From Croceicoccus hydrothermalis (GTDB lineage Bacteria > Pseudomonadota > Alphaproteobacteria > Sphingomonadales > Sphingomonadaceae), in contig NZ_JAIQCI010000001.1 of NCBI RefSeq assembly GCF_022378335.1, positions 124,001-188,000 on the forward strand: a stretch of 64,000 nt of DNA, written 5' to 3'. Shown here in pieces: positions 17,346 to 25,124 of the stretch. Numbering within the stretch: the first letter of the stretch is position 1; each line of letters begins with the position of its first letter. The position numbers were made by a program, and so were the translations under genes. A model generated the notes under the pieces. That model was not told the origin of the DNA. It saw nothing but the letters and a program-made list of their open reading frames with translations, and ran no database searches.

Positions 17346-18299
17346 ATGGGGGGCGAAAATCTCATCACCGGCGTGATTGGCGGGGCGGCGGGCCACGCGC
17401 GTCTGGACAAGGCGCTTGCACAGGCGACCGAATTGTCGCGCGAGCGTGTGAAGGCACTGATCGCCGAGGGCTGCGTCATGGTCGATGGCCGGATGGCCTC
17501 CTCCGCATCGGCGAAGGTCGGCGACGGCACATCGTTCACCATCGCCGTCCCGTGCGCCATCGCGGCCGAGGCCGAGGCGCAGGCGATCCCCCTCACCATC
17601 GCGTATGAGGATGAACATCTGATCGTGGTGGACAAGCCGGCGGGCATGGTCGTGCACCCCGCTGCGGGCAATGCGGATGGTACGTTGGTGAATGCGCTGC
17701 TGCATCATTGCGCGGGGCAATTGTCGGGCATCGGCGGGGTGGCGCGGCCCGGCATCGTCCATAGCATCGACAATGATACGTCCGGGCTTCTGGTGGCGGC
17801 GAAATCGGATGTCGCGCACGAATGGTTGGCCCGGCAATTCGCCGATCATTCGATCGAACGGGCCTATTTCGCCGTGGTGAAAGGGCGTCCGATGCCGCCA
17901 TCGGGCACTGTGCGCGGCCTGATCGGGCGTAGCGGGAGCGACCGCAAGAAAATGGCCGTCCTGCCCGGCGATGCGGGCCGCGGCAAACACGCGGTGACGC
18001 ATTATCGCACGGTGCGGATGCTGGACCGGTCCGCGCTCATCGAATGCAGGCTCGAAACCGGGCGCACGCACCAGATCCGCGTTCACATGTCGTCCATCGG
18101 TCACATGCTAATCGGGGATCCGGTCTATGGGCGTTCCGATTCGAGGCTTCGGCCGATTCTTCAGCGGATATCGTTTCACCGGCAGGCTTTGCATGCCGCG
18201 GTGCTGGGCTTCACCCACCCCGTCACGCACGACGAGGTGCGCTGCACAAGCGACCTGCCGCGCGATATGGCGGAACTTATCGAAGAACTTGGTGGTTGA
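17346..18299 (+). CDS. rluD: RluA/RluD family 23S rRNA pseudouridine synthase
   Basis: A 317-residue enzyme with an N-terminal S4 RNA-binding domain (RLDKALAQATELSRERVKAL) and a RluA-type catalytic domain with DKPAGMVVHPAAG, the catalytic loop, and GRTHQIRVHM. The catalytic loop reads GIVHSIDNDTSGLLV, where relatives have HR(L/I)DKDTSG. The catalytic Asp is kept, but the Arg before it is Ser and the following Lys is Asn. The frame is open far upstream, yet homology begins at the ATG at 17346. No clear ribosome site is visible. RluD modifies helix 69 of 23S rRNA; exact specificity within the family is inferred. Confidence 0.85.
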   Translation: MGGENLITGVIGGAAGHARLDKALAQATELSRERVKALIAEGCVMVDGRMASSASAKVGDGTSFTIAVPCAIAAEAEAQAIPLTIAYEDEHLIVVDKPAGMVVHPAAGNADGTLVNALLHHCAGQLSGIGGVARPGIVHSIDNDTSGLLVAAKSDVAHEWLARQFADHSIERAYFAVVKGRPMPPSGTVRGLIGRSGSDRKKMAVLPGDAGRGKHAVTHYRTVRMLDRSALIECRLETGRTHQIRVHMSSIGHMLIGDPVYGRSDSRLRPILQRISFHRQALHAAVLGFTHPVTHDEVRCTSDLPRDMAELIEELGG

Positions 18300-18424
18300 T
18301 ATTAAGAAATTCAACGGGCCAAACGACGGAAATTCGCCTAAGACCATCTTGTAGCCGTCGACATGCAAGGTGCCCAGAAGGGGCCTGCGACCGGGGGCTG
18401 ACGAATAGAAAGGTTTGAAGGAAA

Positions 18425-19330
18425 GTGGCAATTACGAAAACACCCAGCGTCCCGGCCCTTGGCGGCGAGCAGAGCCTCAACCGCTATTTGTCGGAGATCA
18501 AGAAATTCCCCGTGCTCAAGCCGGAGCAGGAATACATGCTTGCGGTCCGCTATAAGGAGCATGAGGACAGGGAGGCCGCGGCACAGCTCGTCACCTCCCA
18601 CCTCAGGCTCGTGGCGAAGATCGCGATGGGCTATCGCGGATATGGTCTGCCGGTGTCCGACCTCATTTCCGAAGGCAATGTCGGCCTGATGCAGGGCGTC
18701 AAGAAGTTCGAGCCCGACCGCGGGTTCCGCCTCGCCACCTATGCGATGTGGTGGATCAAGGCGTCGATCCAGGAATATATCCTGCGCTCGTGGAGCCTTG
18801 TCAAAATGGGCACCACCGCGGCACAGAAGAAGCTGTTCTTCAACCTGCGCCGGATGAAGAAGAACCTGGAGGCGTTCGAGGATACCGACCTGCATCCCGA
18901 CGATGTGAAGACCATCGCCAACGATCTCGGCGTGCCGGAGCAGGAGGTGGTCAACATGAACCGCCGCATGCTGATGGGCGGCGACAGCTCGCTCAACGTA
19001 TCCATGCGCGGCGACGAGGAAGGCGCCAGCCAGTGGCAGGACTGGCTCACCGACGATCGCCCGCTTCAGGACGAAACCGTCGCCGATGCCGAGGAAAAAT
19101 CGGTGCGCCACGAAATGCTGGTCGATGCGATGGACGTGCTCAACGAGCGGGAGAAGCATATCCTGACCGAGCGTCGCCTGACCGAGAACCCGCAAACGCT
19201 TGAGGAGCTGTCGCAGGTTTACGACGTGAGCCGCGAACGCATCCGTCAGATCGAGGTCCGCGCGTTCGAAAAGGTGCAGAAGGCGATGCAGAGGATCGCC
19301 GGCGAAAGGCTCGTCCCCGCCGCCGCCTGA
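18425..19330 (+). CDS. rpoH: Heat-shock sigma factor RpoH (sigma-32)
   Basis: A 301-residue sigma-70 family factor. It starts with GTG (MAITKTPSVPALGG), five bases after AAGGA. Region 2 reads GYGLPVSDLISEGNVGLMQG and FRLATYAMWWIKASIQEYIL. The RpoH box QKKLFFNLRRMKKNLEAFE, found only in RpoH and needed for core binding and DnaK/FtsH control, is clear. Region 4 has TLEELSQVYDVSRERIRQIE. It directs transcription of chaperone and protease genes such as the clpP and clpX genes later in this window. The 125-base leader upstream shows no obvious RNA-thermometer hairpin by eye. Confidence 0.96.
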   Translation: MAITKTPSVPALGGEQSLNRYLSEIKKFPVLKPEQEYMLAVRYKEHEDREAAAQLVTSHLRLVAKIAMGYRGYGLPVSDLISEGNVGLMQGVKKFEPDRGFRLATYAMWWIKASIQEYILRSWSLVKMGTTAAQKKLFFNLRRMKKNLEAFEDTDLHPDDVKTIANDLGVPEQEVVNMNRRMLMGGDSSLNVSMRGDEEGASQWQDWLTDDRPLQDETVADAEEKSVRHEMLVDAMDVLNEREKHILTERRLTENPQTLEELSQVYDVSRERIRQIEVRAFEKVQKAMQRIAGERLVPAAA

Positions 19331-19347
19331 ACCCGCTACCGATAAGG

Positions 19348-19377
19348 AGGCCCGTGCAGCGATGTGCGGGCCTTTTT
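19348..19377 (+). terminator. Rho-independent terminator after rpoH
   Basis: AGGCCCG (19348-19354) pairs with CGGGCCT (19367-19373) and is followed by a T5 run, 17 bases past the rpoH stop. map converges from the other side. Confidence 0.8.
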
Positions 19378-19387
19378 CGATTTCGCG

Positions 19388-20155
19388 CTACAGAAGCGGG
19401 CGTTCTTCGGGGCGCAAGGTCAACACCTCGACCCCGTCCGCCGTCACCGCGACGGTATGCTCAAACTGCGCGGAAAGCTTGCCGTCGCCGGTCACGACGG
19501 TCCATCCATCATCCCGCGTTGCGACCTTTCGCGTGCCTTGGTTGACCATCGGTTCGATGGTGAAGGTCATCCCCTCGACGAGCCGCTGCCCCGTGCCGCG
19601 GCGCCCGAAGGCGAGCACCTGCGGCTCCTCGTGCATTTCGCGCCCGATGCCGTGCCCGCAATATTCCCGCACGATGGTGCAGCCGTTCCGTTTCGCATGA
19701 CGTTCGATCGCATGGCCCACATCGCCAAGCCGCGCGCCAGGCCGCACCTGCGCAATGCCTTGCCACATCGCCTCCTGCGCGATGCGGACGATCCGCCGCG
19801 CCGCGGGCGCGACATCCCCGACCATGTAGGTCTTGCTCGAATCGGCGATGAAGCCATTTTTTTCGAGCGTGATGTCGAGATTGATGATGTCGCCGTTCTT
19901 CACGAATTCGGTCGCGCTTGGCACGCCATGGCACACGACGTCGTTTATCGAGCAGTTGAGGACATAGGCAAAGCCATATTGCCCCTTGCTCGCCGGGCGC
20001 GAATCCAGATCGTCGGTGATGAACCGTTCCACCAGATCGTTGATCTGCATCGTGGACTGCCCGGCGAGATCCACGGTATCGAGCATTTCGAAGACCGATG
20101 CGAGAAGCCGCCCCGATATCCGCATCAGGGCGATTTCTTCCGGTGTCTTCACCAT
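19388..20155 (-). CDS. map: Type I methionine aminopeptidase
   Basis: A 255-residue dinuclear metalloprotease that removes the N-terminal Met. All five ligands are recognisable: Asp in INLDITLE, Asp in GFIADSSKTY, His in YCGHGIGREMHEEP, Glu in FTIEPMVN and Glu in QFEHTVAV. The substrate-binding His of VVCHGVPS is also there. The ATG at 20155 sits one base after the stop of the ParD-like gene (TGA-G-ATG), so the two are co-translated. It lies downstream of that small regulator rather than in a ribosomal-protein operon. It could be the only copy or a second copy; the window cannot tell. Confidence 0.94.
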   Translation of the reverse strand: MVKTPEEIALMRISGRLLASVFEMLDTVDLAGQSTMQINDLVERFITDDLDSRPASKGQYGFAYVLNCSINDVVCHGVPSATEFVKNGDIINLDITLEKNGFIADSSKTYMVGDVAPAARRIVRIAQEAMWQGIAQVRPGARLGDVGHAIERHAKRNGCTIVREYCGHGIGREMHEEPQVLAFGRRGTGQRLVEGMTFTIEPMVNQGTRKVATRDDGWTVVTGDGKLSAQFEHTVAVTADGVEVLTLRPEERPLL

Positions 20156-20156
20156 C

Positions 20157-20360
20157 TCAGGCGGCCAGATCCGGAATGTCGACATCCGCCGCGGCAAGTT
20201 GCGACCGGATGATCTGATTAAACGAAAGCTCGGGATTGGCCTCGGCGAGCATACCAATCTTCATCCAGTATTCCGCCTGCGCATTGATGGAGCGGCACAT
20301 GACGGCGCTCGCCCGGCGGGCATCCTCATGCAGATCCTCGGCGATTTTCACAATGCCCAT
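20157..20360 (-). CDS. ParD-like antitoxin-family protein
   Basis: A 67-residue protein beginning MGIVKIAEDLHEDARRAS, with AAGGA nine bases upstream. It matches the ParD-like family (PF11903), which is annotated as a type II antitoxin fold: a short N-terminal strand followed by helices (ribbon-helix-helix type). No toxin gene is adjacent; the following gene is map, one base away. A near-perfect 24-bp palindrome just upstream (20379-20402) is a natural candidate for its binding site. I therefore infer a DNA-binding autoregulator of the map transcript rather than half of a classic toxin-antitoxin pair. Confidence 0.75.
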   Translation of the reverse strand: MGIVKIAEDLHEDARRASAVMCRSINAQAEYWMKIGMLAEANPELSFNQIIRSQLAAADVDIPDLAA

Positions 20361-20378
20361 GCGGATTGTCCTTGTTCG

Positions 20379-20402
20379 ATATGGTTCGTATACGATCCAT
20401 AT
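20379..20402. promoter_or_regulatory. 24-bp operator-like palindrome upstream of the ParD-like gene
   Basis: Left arm ATATGGTTCGTA and right arm TACGATCCATAT pair at 11 of 12 positions around a central GTATAC. It sits 19 bases before the ParD-like start codon, in the 133-base space shared with divergent mtgA, and is markedly AT-richer than its surroundings. Confidence 0.6.
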
Positions 20403-20425
20403 AGCGTATGCGCCGTGCCTGGCAA
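20398..20425 (-). promoter_or_regulatory. Candidate sigma-70-type promoter for the ParD-like/map operon
   Basis: On the minus strand TTGCCA (20425-20420) and TATATG (20403-20398) are separated by 16 bases. The -10 overlaps the palindrome, so a bound repressor would block it. Match quality is moderate. Confidence 0.35.
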
Positions 20426-20493
20426 GTTTTGCGGCGCTTGCGTGTGCTCGTCCGCGAGCGGGATTGCCCGATGCGAACGCCGCGGATAGCGTG

Positions 20494-21192
20494 ATGCGCA
20501 TGGCACGATCCTCATCCAGCATTTTCGCCCGCCTGTTCGGCTTCGTCTTTCGCCTTGCGCTGGTTTTCGTGGTGCTGTCGCTGATATGGGTCGGTGCCTA
20601 TGCGCTCGTGCCCGTTCCGGTGACGGCCACCATGCTGATGGATGACAACGGGATTACAAAGGACTGGACCCCGCTATCCGAAATCGACCGCAACATGGTC
20701 CGCGCGGTCATCGGCGCGGAAGATGGCAAGTTCTGCTCTCACGACGGGTTCGATGCAGAAGCGATCGCGAACGCCATGGCCCGCAACGCGCAGGGCGGGC
20801 GTATTCGCGGCGGCTCCACGATCAGCCAGCAAACGGCGAAGAACGCGTTCCTGTGGCAGGACGGCGGCTATTTCCGCAAGGGTCTGGAGGCCTGGTTCAC
20901 CTTTTTGATCGAAACGATCTGGGGCAAGCGGCGGATCATGGAGGTCTATCTCAATATCGCGGAGACGGGCATCGGCACCTATGGCGTCGAGGCAGGGGCG
21001 ATCCGCTACTTCAATCATGGCGCCGACCGGCTCTCGGCGGACGAAGCCGCGCGCATGGCCGCCGCCCTCCCCTTGCCCAAGGAACGCTCGGTGGTGAACC
21101 CTTCGGGCTTTACCCGCCGTTACGGCAACACCATCCGCGCCCGCATCGGGCAGGTGGAGCGCGATCGCCTCGACGCCTGCGTTTACAACTGA
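20494..21192 (+). CDS. mtgA: Monofunctional peptidoglycan glycosyltransferase
   Basis: A 232-residue GT51 enzyme that polymerises lipid II into glycan strands. It has one N-terminal membrane anchor (LALVFVVLSLIWVGAYALV), then the GT51 motifs: AVIGAEDGKFCSHDGFD with the catalytic Glu, RGGSTISQQTAKNAFLW, and KRRIMEVYLNIAETG. It lacks a transpeptidase domain, as expected for MtgA. The start could be the ATG at 20494, a GTG one codon earlier or an ATG two codons later. Confidence 0.92.
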   Translation: MRMARSSSSIFARLFGFVFRLALVFVVLSLIWVGAYALVPVPVTATMLMDDNGITKDWTPLSEIDRNMVRAVIGAEDGKFCSHDGFDAEAIANAMARNAQGGRIRGGSTISQQTAKNAFLWQDGGYFRKGLEAWFTFLIETIWGKRRIMEVYLNIAETGIGTYGVEAGAIRYFNHGADRLSADEAARMAAALPLPKERSVVNPSGFTRRYGNTIRARIGQVERDRLDACVYN

Positions 21193-21220
21193 CGCCCCAC
21201 CTACGCACGGCGCGCACGAA

Positions 21221-21251
21221 AAAGCGCGGGAGGATTGCTCCTCCCGCGCTT
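21221..21251. terminator. Terminator between mtgA and the TonB receptor
   Basis: A 13-bp stem (21222-21234 with 21239-21251) with a 4-base loop. The minus strand ends in T5, so it mainly serves the TonB receptor gene. Confidence 0.85.
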
Positions 21252-21273
21252 CTATCGTGTGTGCTGTCGCGGC

Positions 21274-23775
21274 TTAGTAGCCGATGATCAGCGAAAGGCT
21301 GGCCGCGCGCGGCGCACCGATCTGGGCAAAGCCGAAATCGTTGAGCGAGCCGCCGAAGAAGCCGACGTAATATTCGTCGAACAGGTTCGTCACGTTCAGC
21401 TGTACCGCCACGTCGCCCCCGGTGGGGAATTCGGCGATGTTCAGACGCGCGTCGAGATCGACGATCGTGTAGGCCGGGACTTCATCCTCGTTCGTGTCGT
21501 TGATGAAGCGGGGGCCGGTCCGCTTGCCCTGCACACCGAGTTCGAGCGGGCCGAGAGCAACCTGACCACGCGCACCGAAGCTGTATTCCGGCGTACCCGA
21601 TTCGCGATTGCCCGCGGTCGGTATGATGCCGTCGTTGGGGCCGAGCACGTTGTCCTGAATTTCGGAGTCGTTGTACGAACCGAACAGATAGATCAGCGTG
21701 TTGCTCGTCGGGCGATAGGCGATGGAGCCATCGACACCATACTTGTCGACTTCGCCGAGGTTGCGGAACACGGTCGCACCTTCGCCGTCGCGCGCTTCGG
21801 GATCGAAGGCGGATGCGAGACGGTTCTTGTACTTGGTATACCAGCCGGCGATCTGCGCCTGGATACGACCGCGCTGGAAGCGCAGGCCGGCATCGAAGCT
21901 GTCCGTGGTTTCGGGAACCGGCGGCCGCGCATCGACGATGTAGAGCGAGTCGTAGAGCGGGTCGGTGCCCGGGACCGAAAGACCCTTGGCATAGTTGGCA
22001 AAGACCGAGGCATCGTCGGTGACCGCGAAGGTCAGGCCGACATTCGGCAGCAGCTTGTCATATTTGTACGTACGCGACAGCGGACCGACGTAGTCGGGAT
22101 TGACCGCCTCGTACTGCGACAGATCCTGACCCGGCGTGGGGCAATCGACATAGCCATCTTCGCTCGTGGTGTAGCAGTTCTGGTTCAGCTCACGCTCGAA
22201 GAACGGCGCGCGCAGACCCAGCACGGTCGTCAGGCGATCGTCGATGAACCGGCCGCGATATTCGCCCGAAATCTGGTGCAGGATCGCATAGGACAGACGG
22301 TCACGCTTGTTCACCTCGTTGCCGTTCACGTCGAGCAGCGGGTTGTCGATCGCGAAGACGTCGCTGATCTCACCGTTCTTGAGCATGTCGGTGATCTGGC
22401 CGGTCTGACGGTGACGGGCGCGATCCCAGGTGTAGGCGACGCGGAAACGATGCGACGGCGCCAGATCGTAGATGAGGTTCGCGATCACGCCATAGCGATT
22501 GGTGCGGGTCTGGCTCGGATCGTTGCCGGCGATGCGGTCGAGCGTGTCGCCGTCGCCATTGAGGTCACGGCCGAAATAGTACCCGCCGTTGAACGCGCCC
22601 GTCAGCGGCGTCGTGGTGCCCTCGGGCGTGAAGAAACCTTCGCGCAGATCGTCGGGGCCGCCACCATTGGCTTTCACGTATTGATAGCTCGGATCGAAGG
22701 TGAAGGTCAGGCTGTCGGCAAGGGTGAAACGCGACGAGCCGCGGATATTGCCCGTGTCGGACGGGTTGTAGCGGCGGTAGAACGGCGCGCCGCAACCGTT
22801 GCGGTCGTCGTAACGCTCCGAAACGCCGAACTGGCCGCCCTGGCCCAGCACCTGCCCGTCGGGAACGGCGCAGGGGAACGGTGCCTCGTCGTCCTTGGCG
22901 TAGATGTTGAAGCGGTCCGCCTTGGTGTAGGTACCGTCATAGAAGCCGAGCAGGTCTTCCAGATCTTCCGACCCGGCAAAATTGTTGCGGTTCTGGTTCC
23001 AGTGGCCTGCGACCGAGATGAAGTCGCCATTGTTGCCGATATCCTGGAAGATACGGCCGTTGAACTGCGTCTTCTCGACTTCGCTATACGGGTTGTAGGG
23101 CACGCCATAGGAGGTGAAGCTGCCCGAAACAAACGCGCGCAGACCGCCGCCGGTGATGTCGCCGGTATCGACCATCGCGAACCCGCGCATGTAGAGCGAA
23201 TTCTGAAAATCGTTCTCTGCAAAGACATCGCCCACCGACAGGGTGGTGACGATGCCGGGCTCCATGCCGGGGATGCGCGTGCGGATGTTGACCGTGCCGC
23301 CCGTGGCCGATGCGGTCGGGCTGTCGACGTCGGTGACGCCCAGGTTCACGTTCACCTCTTCCAGCACTTCGGGGTCGACCTGCTGATTGGTGTAGAGCGC
23401 GTAATTGCCCGAATCGTTCAGCGGCAGGCCGTCCAGCGTCTGCGAAACGCGATCGGCGCCGAAGCCGCGAATGGTGAAGCCGCCGCCCGACGAACCCCAG
23501 GGATCGTTGTTCTGGAAGCTGACGCCCGGAACCAGGTTGATGATGTCATTGACCGTCTGGCCAGGGCGCTGGCGGCGGATGATTTCCTGGTTGAGGACCT
23601 GCTTCGCCTTGGGCGTGTCAGGAATTTCGACACCGCCGACGCTGCGGTCGCGGGCGCCGGTGACGACGATGACGTCTTCTTCGCTGAAGTCGATCGAACC
23701 GGTCGACTGTGCATGTGCGGAAAGCGGCAACATGATCGCCACGACGGCGCTGCTGCCAAGGAGGAAGTTCTTCAT
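21274..23775 (-). CDS. TonB-dependent outer-membrane receptor
   Basis: An 833-residue receptor. A signal peptide (AVVAIMLPLSAHAQ) is followed by the TonB box region EEDVIVVTGARDRSVGG, then a plug domain (GQTVNDIINLVPGVSFQNND, FTIRGFGADRVSQTLDGLPL) and a 22-strand-type barrel. It ends with NVTNLFDEYYVGFFGGSL and ASLSLIIGY with a terminal aromatic. It imports a ligand across the outer membrane using TonB energy; the ligand is not evident. A Pho-box-like repeat lies 122 bases upstream of the start, which hints at induction by phosphate starvation and a phosphorylated or phosphate-complexed ligand. Single-gene unit with its own terminator. Confidence 0.93.
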   Translation of the reverse strand: MKNFLLGSSAVVAIMLPLSAHAQSTGSIDFSEEDVIVVTGARDRSVGGVEIPDTPKAKQVLNQEIIRRQRPGQTVNDIINLVPGVSFQNNDPWGSSGGGFTIRGFGADRVSQTLDGLPLNDSGNYALYTNQQVDPEVLEEVNVNLGVTDVDSPTASATGGTVNIRTRIPGMEPGIVTTLSVGDVFAENDFQNSLYMRGFAMVDTGDITGGGLRAFVSGSFTSYGVPYNPYSEVEKTQFNGRIFQDIGNNGDFISVAGHWNQNRNNFAGSEDLEDLLGFYDGTYTKADRFNIYAKDDEAPFPCAVPDGQVLGQGGQFGVSERYDDRNGCGAPFYRRYNPSDTGNIRGSSRFTLADSLTFTFDPSYQYVKANGGGPDDLREGFFTPEGTTTPLTGAFNGGYYFGRDLNGDGDTLDRIAGNDPSQTRTNRYGVIANLIYDLAPSHRFRVAYTWDRARHRQTGQITDMLKNGEISDVFAIDNPLLDVNGNEVNKRDRLSYAILHQISGEYRGRFIDDRLTTVLGLRAPFFERELNQNCYTTSEDGYVDCPTPGQDLSQYEAVNPDYVGPLSRTYKYDKLLPNVGLTFAVTDDASVFANYAKGLSVPGTDPLYDSLYIVDARPPVPETTDSFDAGLRFQRGRIQAQIAGWYTKYKNRLASAFDPEARDGEGATVFRNLGEVDKYGVDGSIAYRPTSNTLIYLFGSYNDSEIQDNVLGPNDGIIPTAGNRESGTPEYSFGARGQVALGPLELGVQGKRTGPRFINDTNEDEVPAYTIVDLDARLNIAEFPTGGDVAVQLNVTNLFDEYYVGFFGGSLNDFGFAQIGAPRAASLSLIIGY

Positions 23776-24135
23776 TGCAGATGTCCCCTGATACGGTGGT
23801 GACTACGAATCCCGATAAAGCGAAAGTGACAGGGCGATCCCGTTGCGGCGATTCGCCCCCTCTATCCGCTTTCGGCGCCCCCTTAACGCCTCCTACGTGA
23901 CAATCGAGTGACAAAACATGCGTCATTTGGGAACCGGTAATAAGGTTTCAAAAATAACCTCAGGAAGGGCCGCAGGAACCGCATTGCGCGAACCGCACTG
24001 GCAAGAATATGGCGGCGTTCGGGAACGGCGGAAAGATTTTCGCTGCACTGCGGCAAATCTGCAACGCTTTGGCAAACGGGATCGGCGCCTTGCGGAGCGG
24101 TTCGCATCTGCGGCTTTTGCGCTATAGAGCGAGGC
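23776..24135. other. 360-base spacer between the TonB receptor and the CDF exporter
   Basis: No coding sequence is supported here. It holds the divergent promoter region of the two flanking genes. The part near 23890-23960 is AT-richer and contains the Pho-box-like repeat; a third GTGACA copy lies at 23826-23831. Confidence 0.6.
23897..23914 (-). promoter_or_regulatory. Pho-box-like direct repeat upstream of the TonB receptor
   Basis: Minus strand TTGTCAC-TCGA-TTGTCAC: two identical 7-base repeats four bases apart, the exact architecture of PhoB boxes (consensus CTGTCAT-N4-CTGTCAT). Ten bases downstream lies TTAAGG, at a spacing where a -10 would be expected. Oriented towards the receptor gene. 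Confidence 0.55.
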
Positions 24136-25059
24136 ATGGGTATCGGACACGATCATTCGCACGGGCACGGACATTCGCACGCGCCAAAGGATTACGGGCG
24201 CGCGTTCGCCATCGGGGTGATCCTCAATGTCGGCTTCGTCGCGATTGAGGGGTTGGCGGGGCTGATCTACGGTTCGATGGCGCTTATGGCGGATGCCGGT
24301 CATAATCTTTCCGACGTTCTCAGCCTGCTCATCGCATGGGGGGCGAGCATTCTTTCCCGGCGGCCGCCCTCGGCGCGGTTCACTTTTGGATTGAAAAGCA
24401 GTTCGATCCTCGCCGCCATCGCGAATGCGGCGCTCCTGCTGATCGCATTGGGTGCGATCGCCATCGAAACATTGCGCCGGCTGTTCGATCCCGCCCCGGT
24501 CGAACCGGGTCCGATCATGGTCGTCGCCGGGATCGGCATCGTCATCAACACGGCCACCGCCTTGCTGTTCATGGCCGGTCGGAAAGGCGATCTCAACATT
24601 CGCGGCGCCTATCTGCACATGGTGGCGGATGCGGCGGTGTCGGCGGGGGTGGTCGTTGCGGGCCTGCTGATCTGGTTCACCGGTCTTGCGTGGATCGATC
24701 CCGTGACCAGCCTTGTGATCGTGGGGATCATCGCCGTGGGCACGTGGAGGCTGCTTAAGGACAGCGTGAAGATGGGCCTGCTCGCCGTGCCGGACAGCGT
24801 CGACGAAGGCGCGGTGTTGCAAGCGCTCTCCCGCCTACCCGGCGTGGTCGCCGTCCACGACCTTCACATCTGGCCGATGAGCACGACGGAAACCGCGCTC
24901 ACCGCGCATCTGGTGATGCCGGGCGGGCATCCGGGCGATGCGTTCCTGCACGATGTCGCCCATAGGCTGGAACATGACCACGGCGTGCATCACACGACCT
25001 TGCAGGTCGAGCTCAATCCCGAGGCCGGCTGCGCGCTCGCCGATGGCGCGGTCGTGTAG
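24136..25059 (+). CDS. Cation diffusion facilitator (CzcD/ZitB-type metal exporter)
   Basis: A 307-residue inner-membrane Zn/Co/Cd exporter. It starts with a His-rich metal-gathering segment (MGIGHDHSHGHGHSHAP). Six membrane helices follow, with HNLSDVLSLLIAWG after MADAG in helix 2 and HMVADAAVSAGVV in helix 5. These supply the H-D / H-D tetrahedral site. A cytoplasmic C-terminal domain (VAVHDLHIWPMSTTETALTAH) ends the protein. GAGCGAGG precedes the ATG. The transported metal is probably zinc, by family. Confidence 0.92.
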   Translation: MGIGHDHSHGHGHSHAPKDYGRAFAIGVILNVGFVAIEGLAGLIYGSMALMADAGHNLSDVLSLLIAWGASILSRRPPSARFTFGLKSSSILAAIANAALLLIALGAIAIETLRRLFDPAPVEPGPIMVVAGIGIVINTATALLFMAGRKGDLNIRGAYLHMVADAAVSAGVVVAGLLIWFTGLAWIDPVTSLVIVGIIAVGTWRLLKDSVKMGLLAVPDSVDEGAVLQALSRLPGVVAVHDLHIWPMSTTETALTAHLVMPGGHPGDAFLHDVAHRLEHDHGVHHTTLQVELNPEAGCALADGAVV

Positions 25060-25069
25060 GGCCAACGCA

Positions 25070-25097
25070 AAAGGGCCGGAGGTTTCCCCCCGGCCCC
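25070..25097 (-). terminator. Terminator downstream of clpX
   Basis: GGGCCGG (25073-25079) pairs with CCGGCCC (25090-25096). On the minus strand it is followed by T4, so it terminates clpX. Confidence 0.7.
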
Positions 25098-25124
25098 TCG
25101 CTATCGCATGGGAATGGCGCGTAT

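Noticed and set aside
18300-18424. RNA thermometer in the rpoH leader
   Set aside because: I could not find a stem that covers the AAGGA ribosome site; a folding calculation would be needed to claim one.
21235-23802. An 855-codon plus-strand open frame opposite the TonB receptor
   Set aside because: It is the antisense shadow of the receptor: high-GC codon bias leaves the opposite frame open. It has no protein-like motifs or ribosome site.
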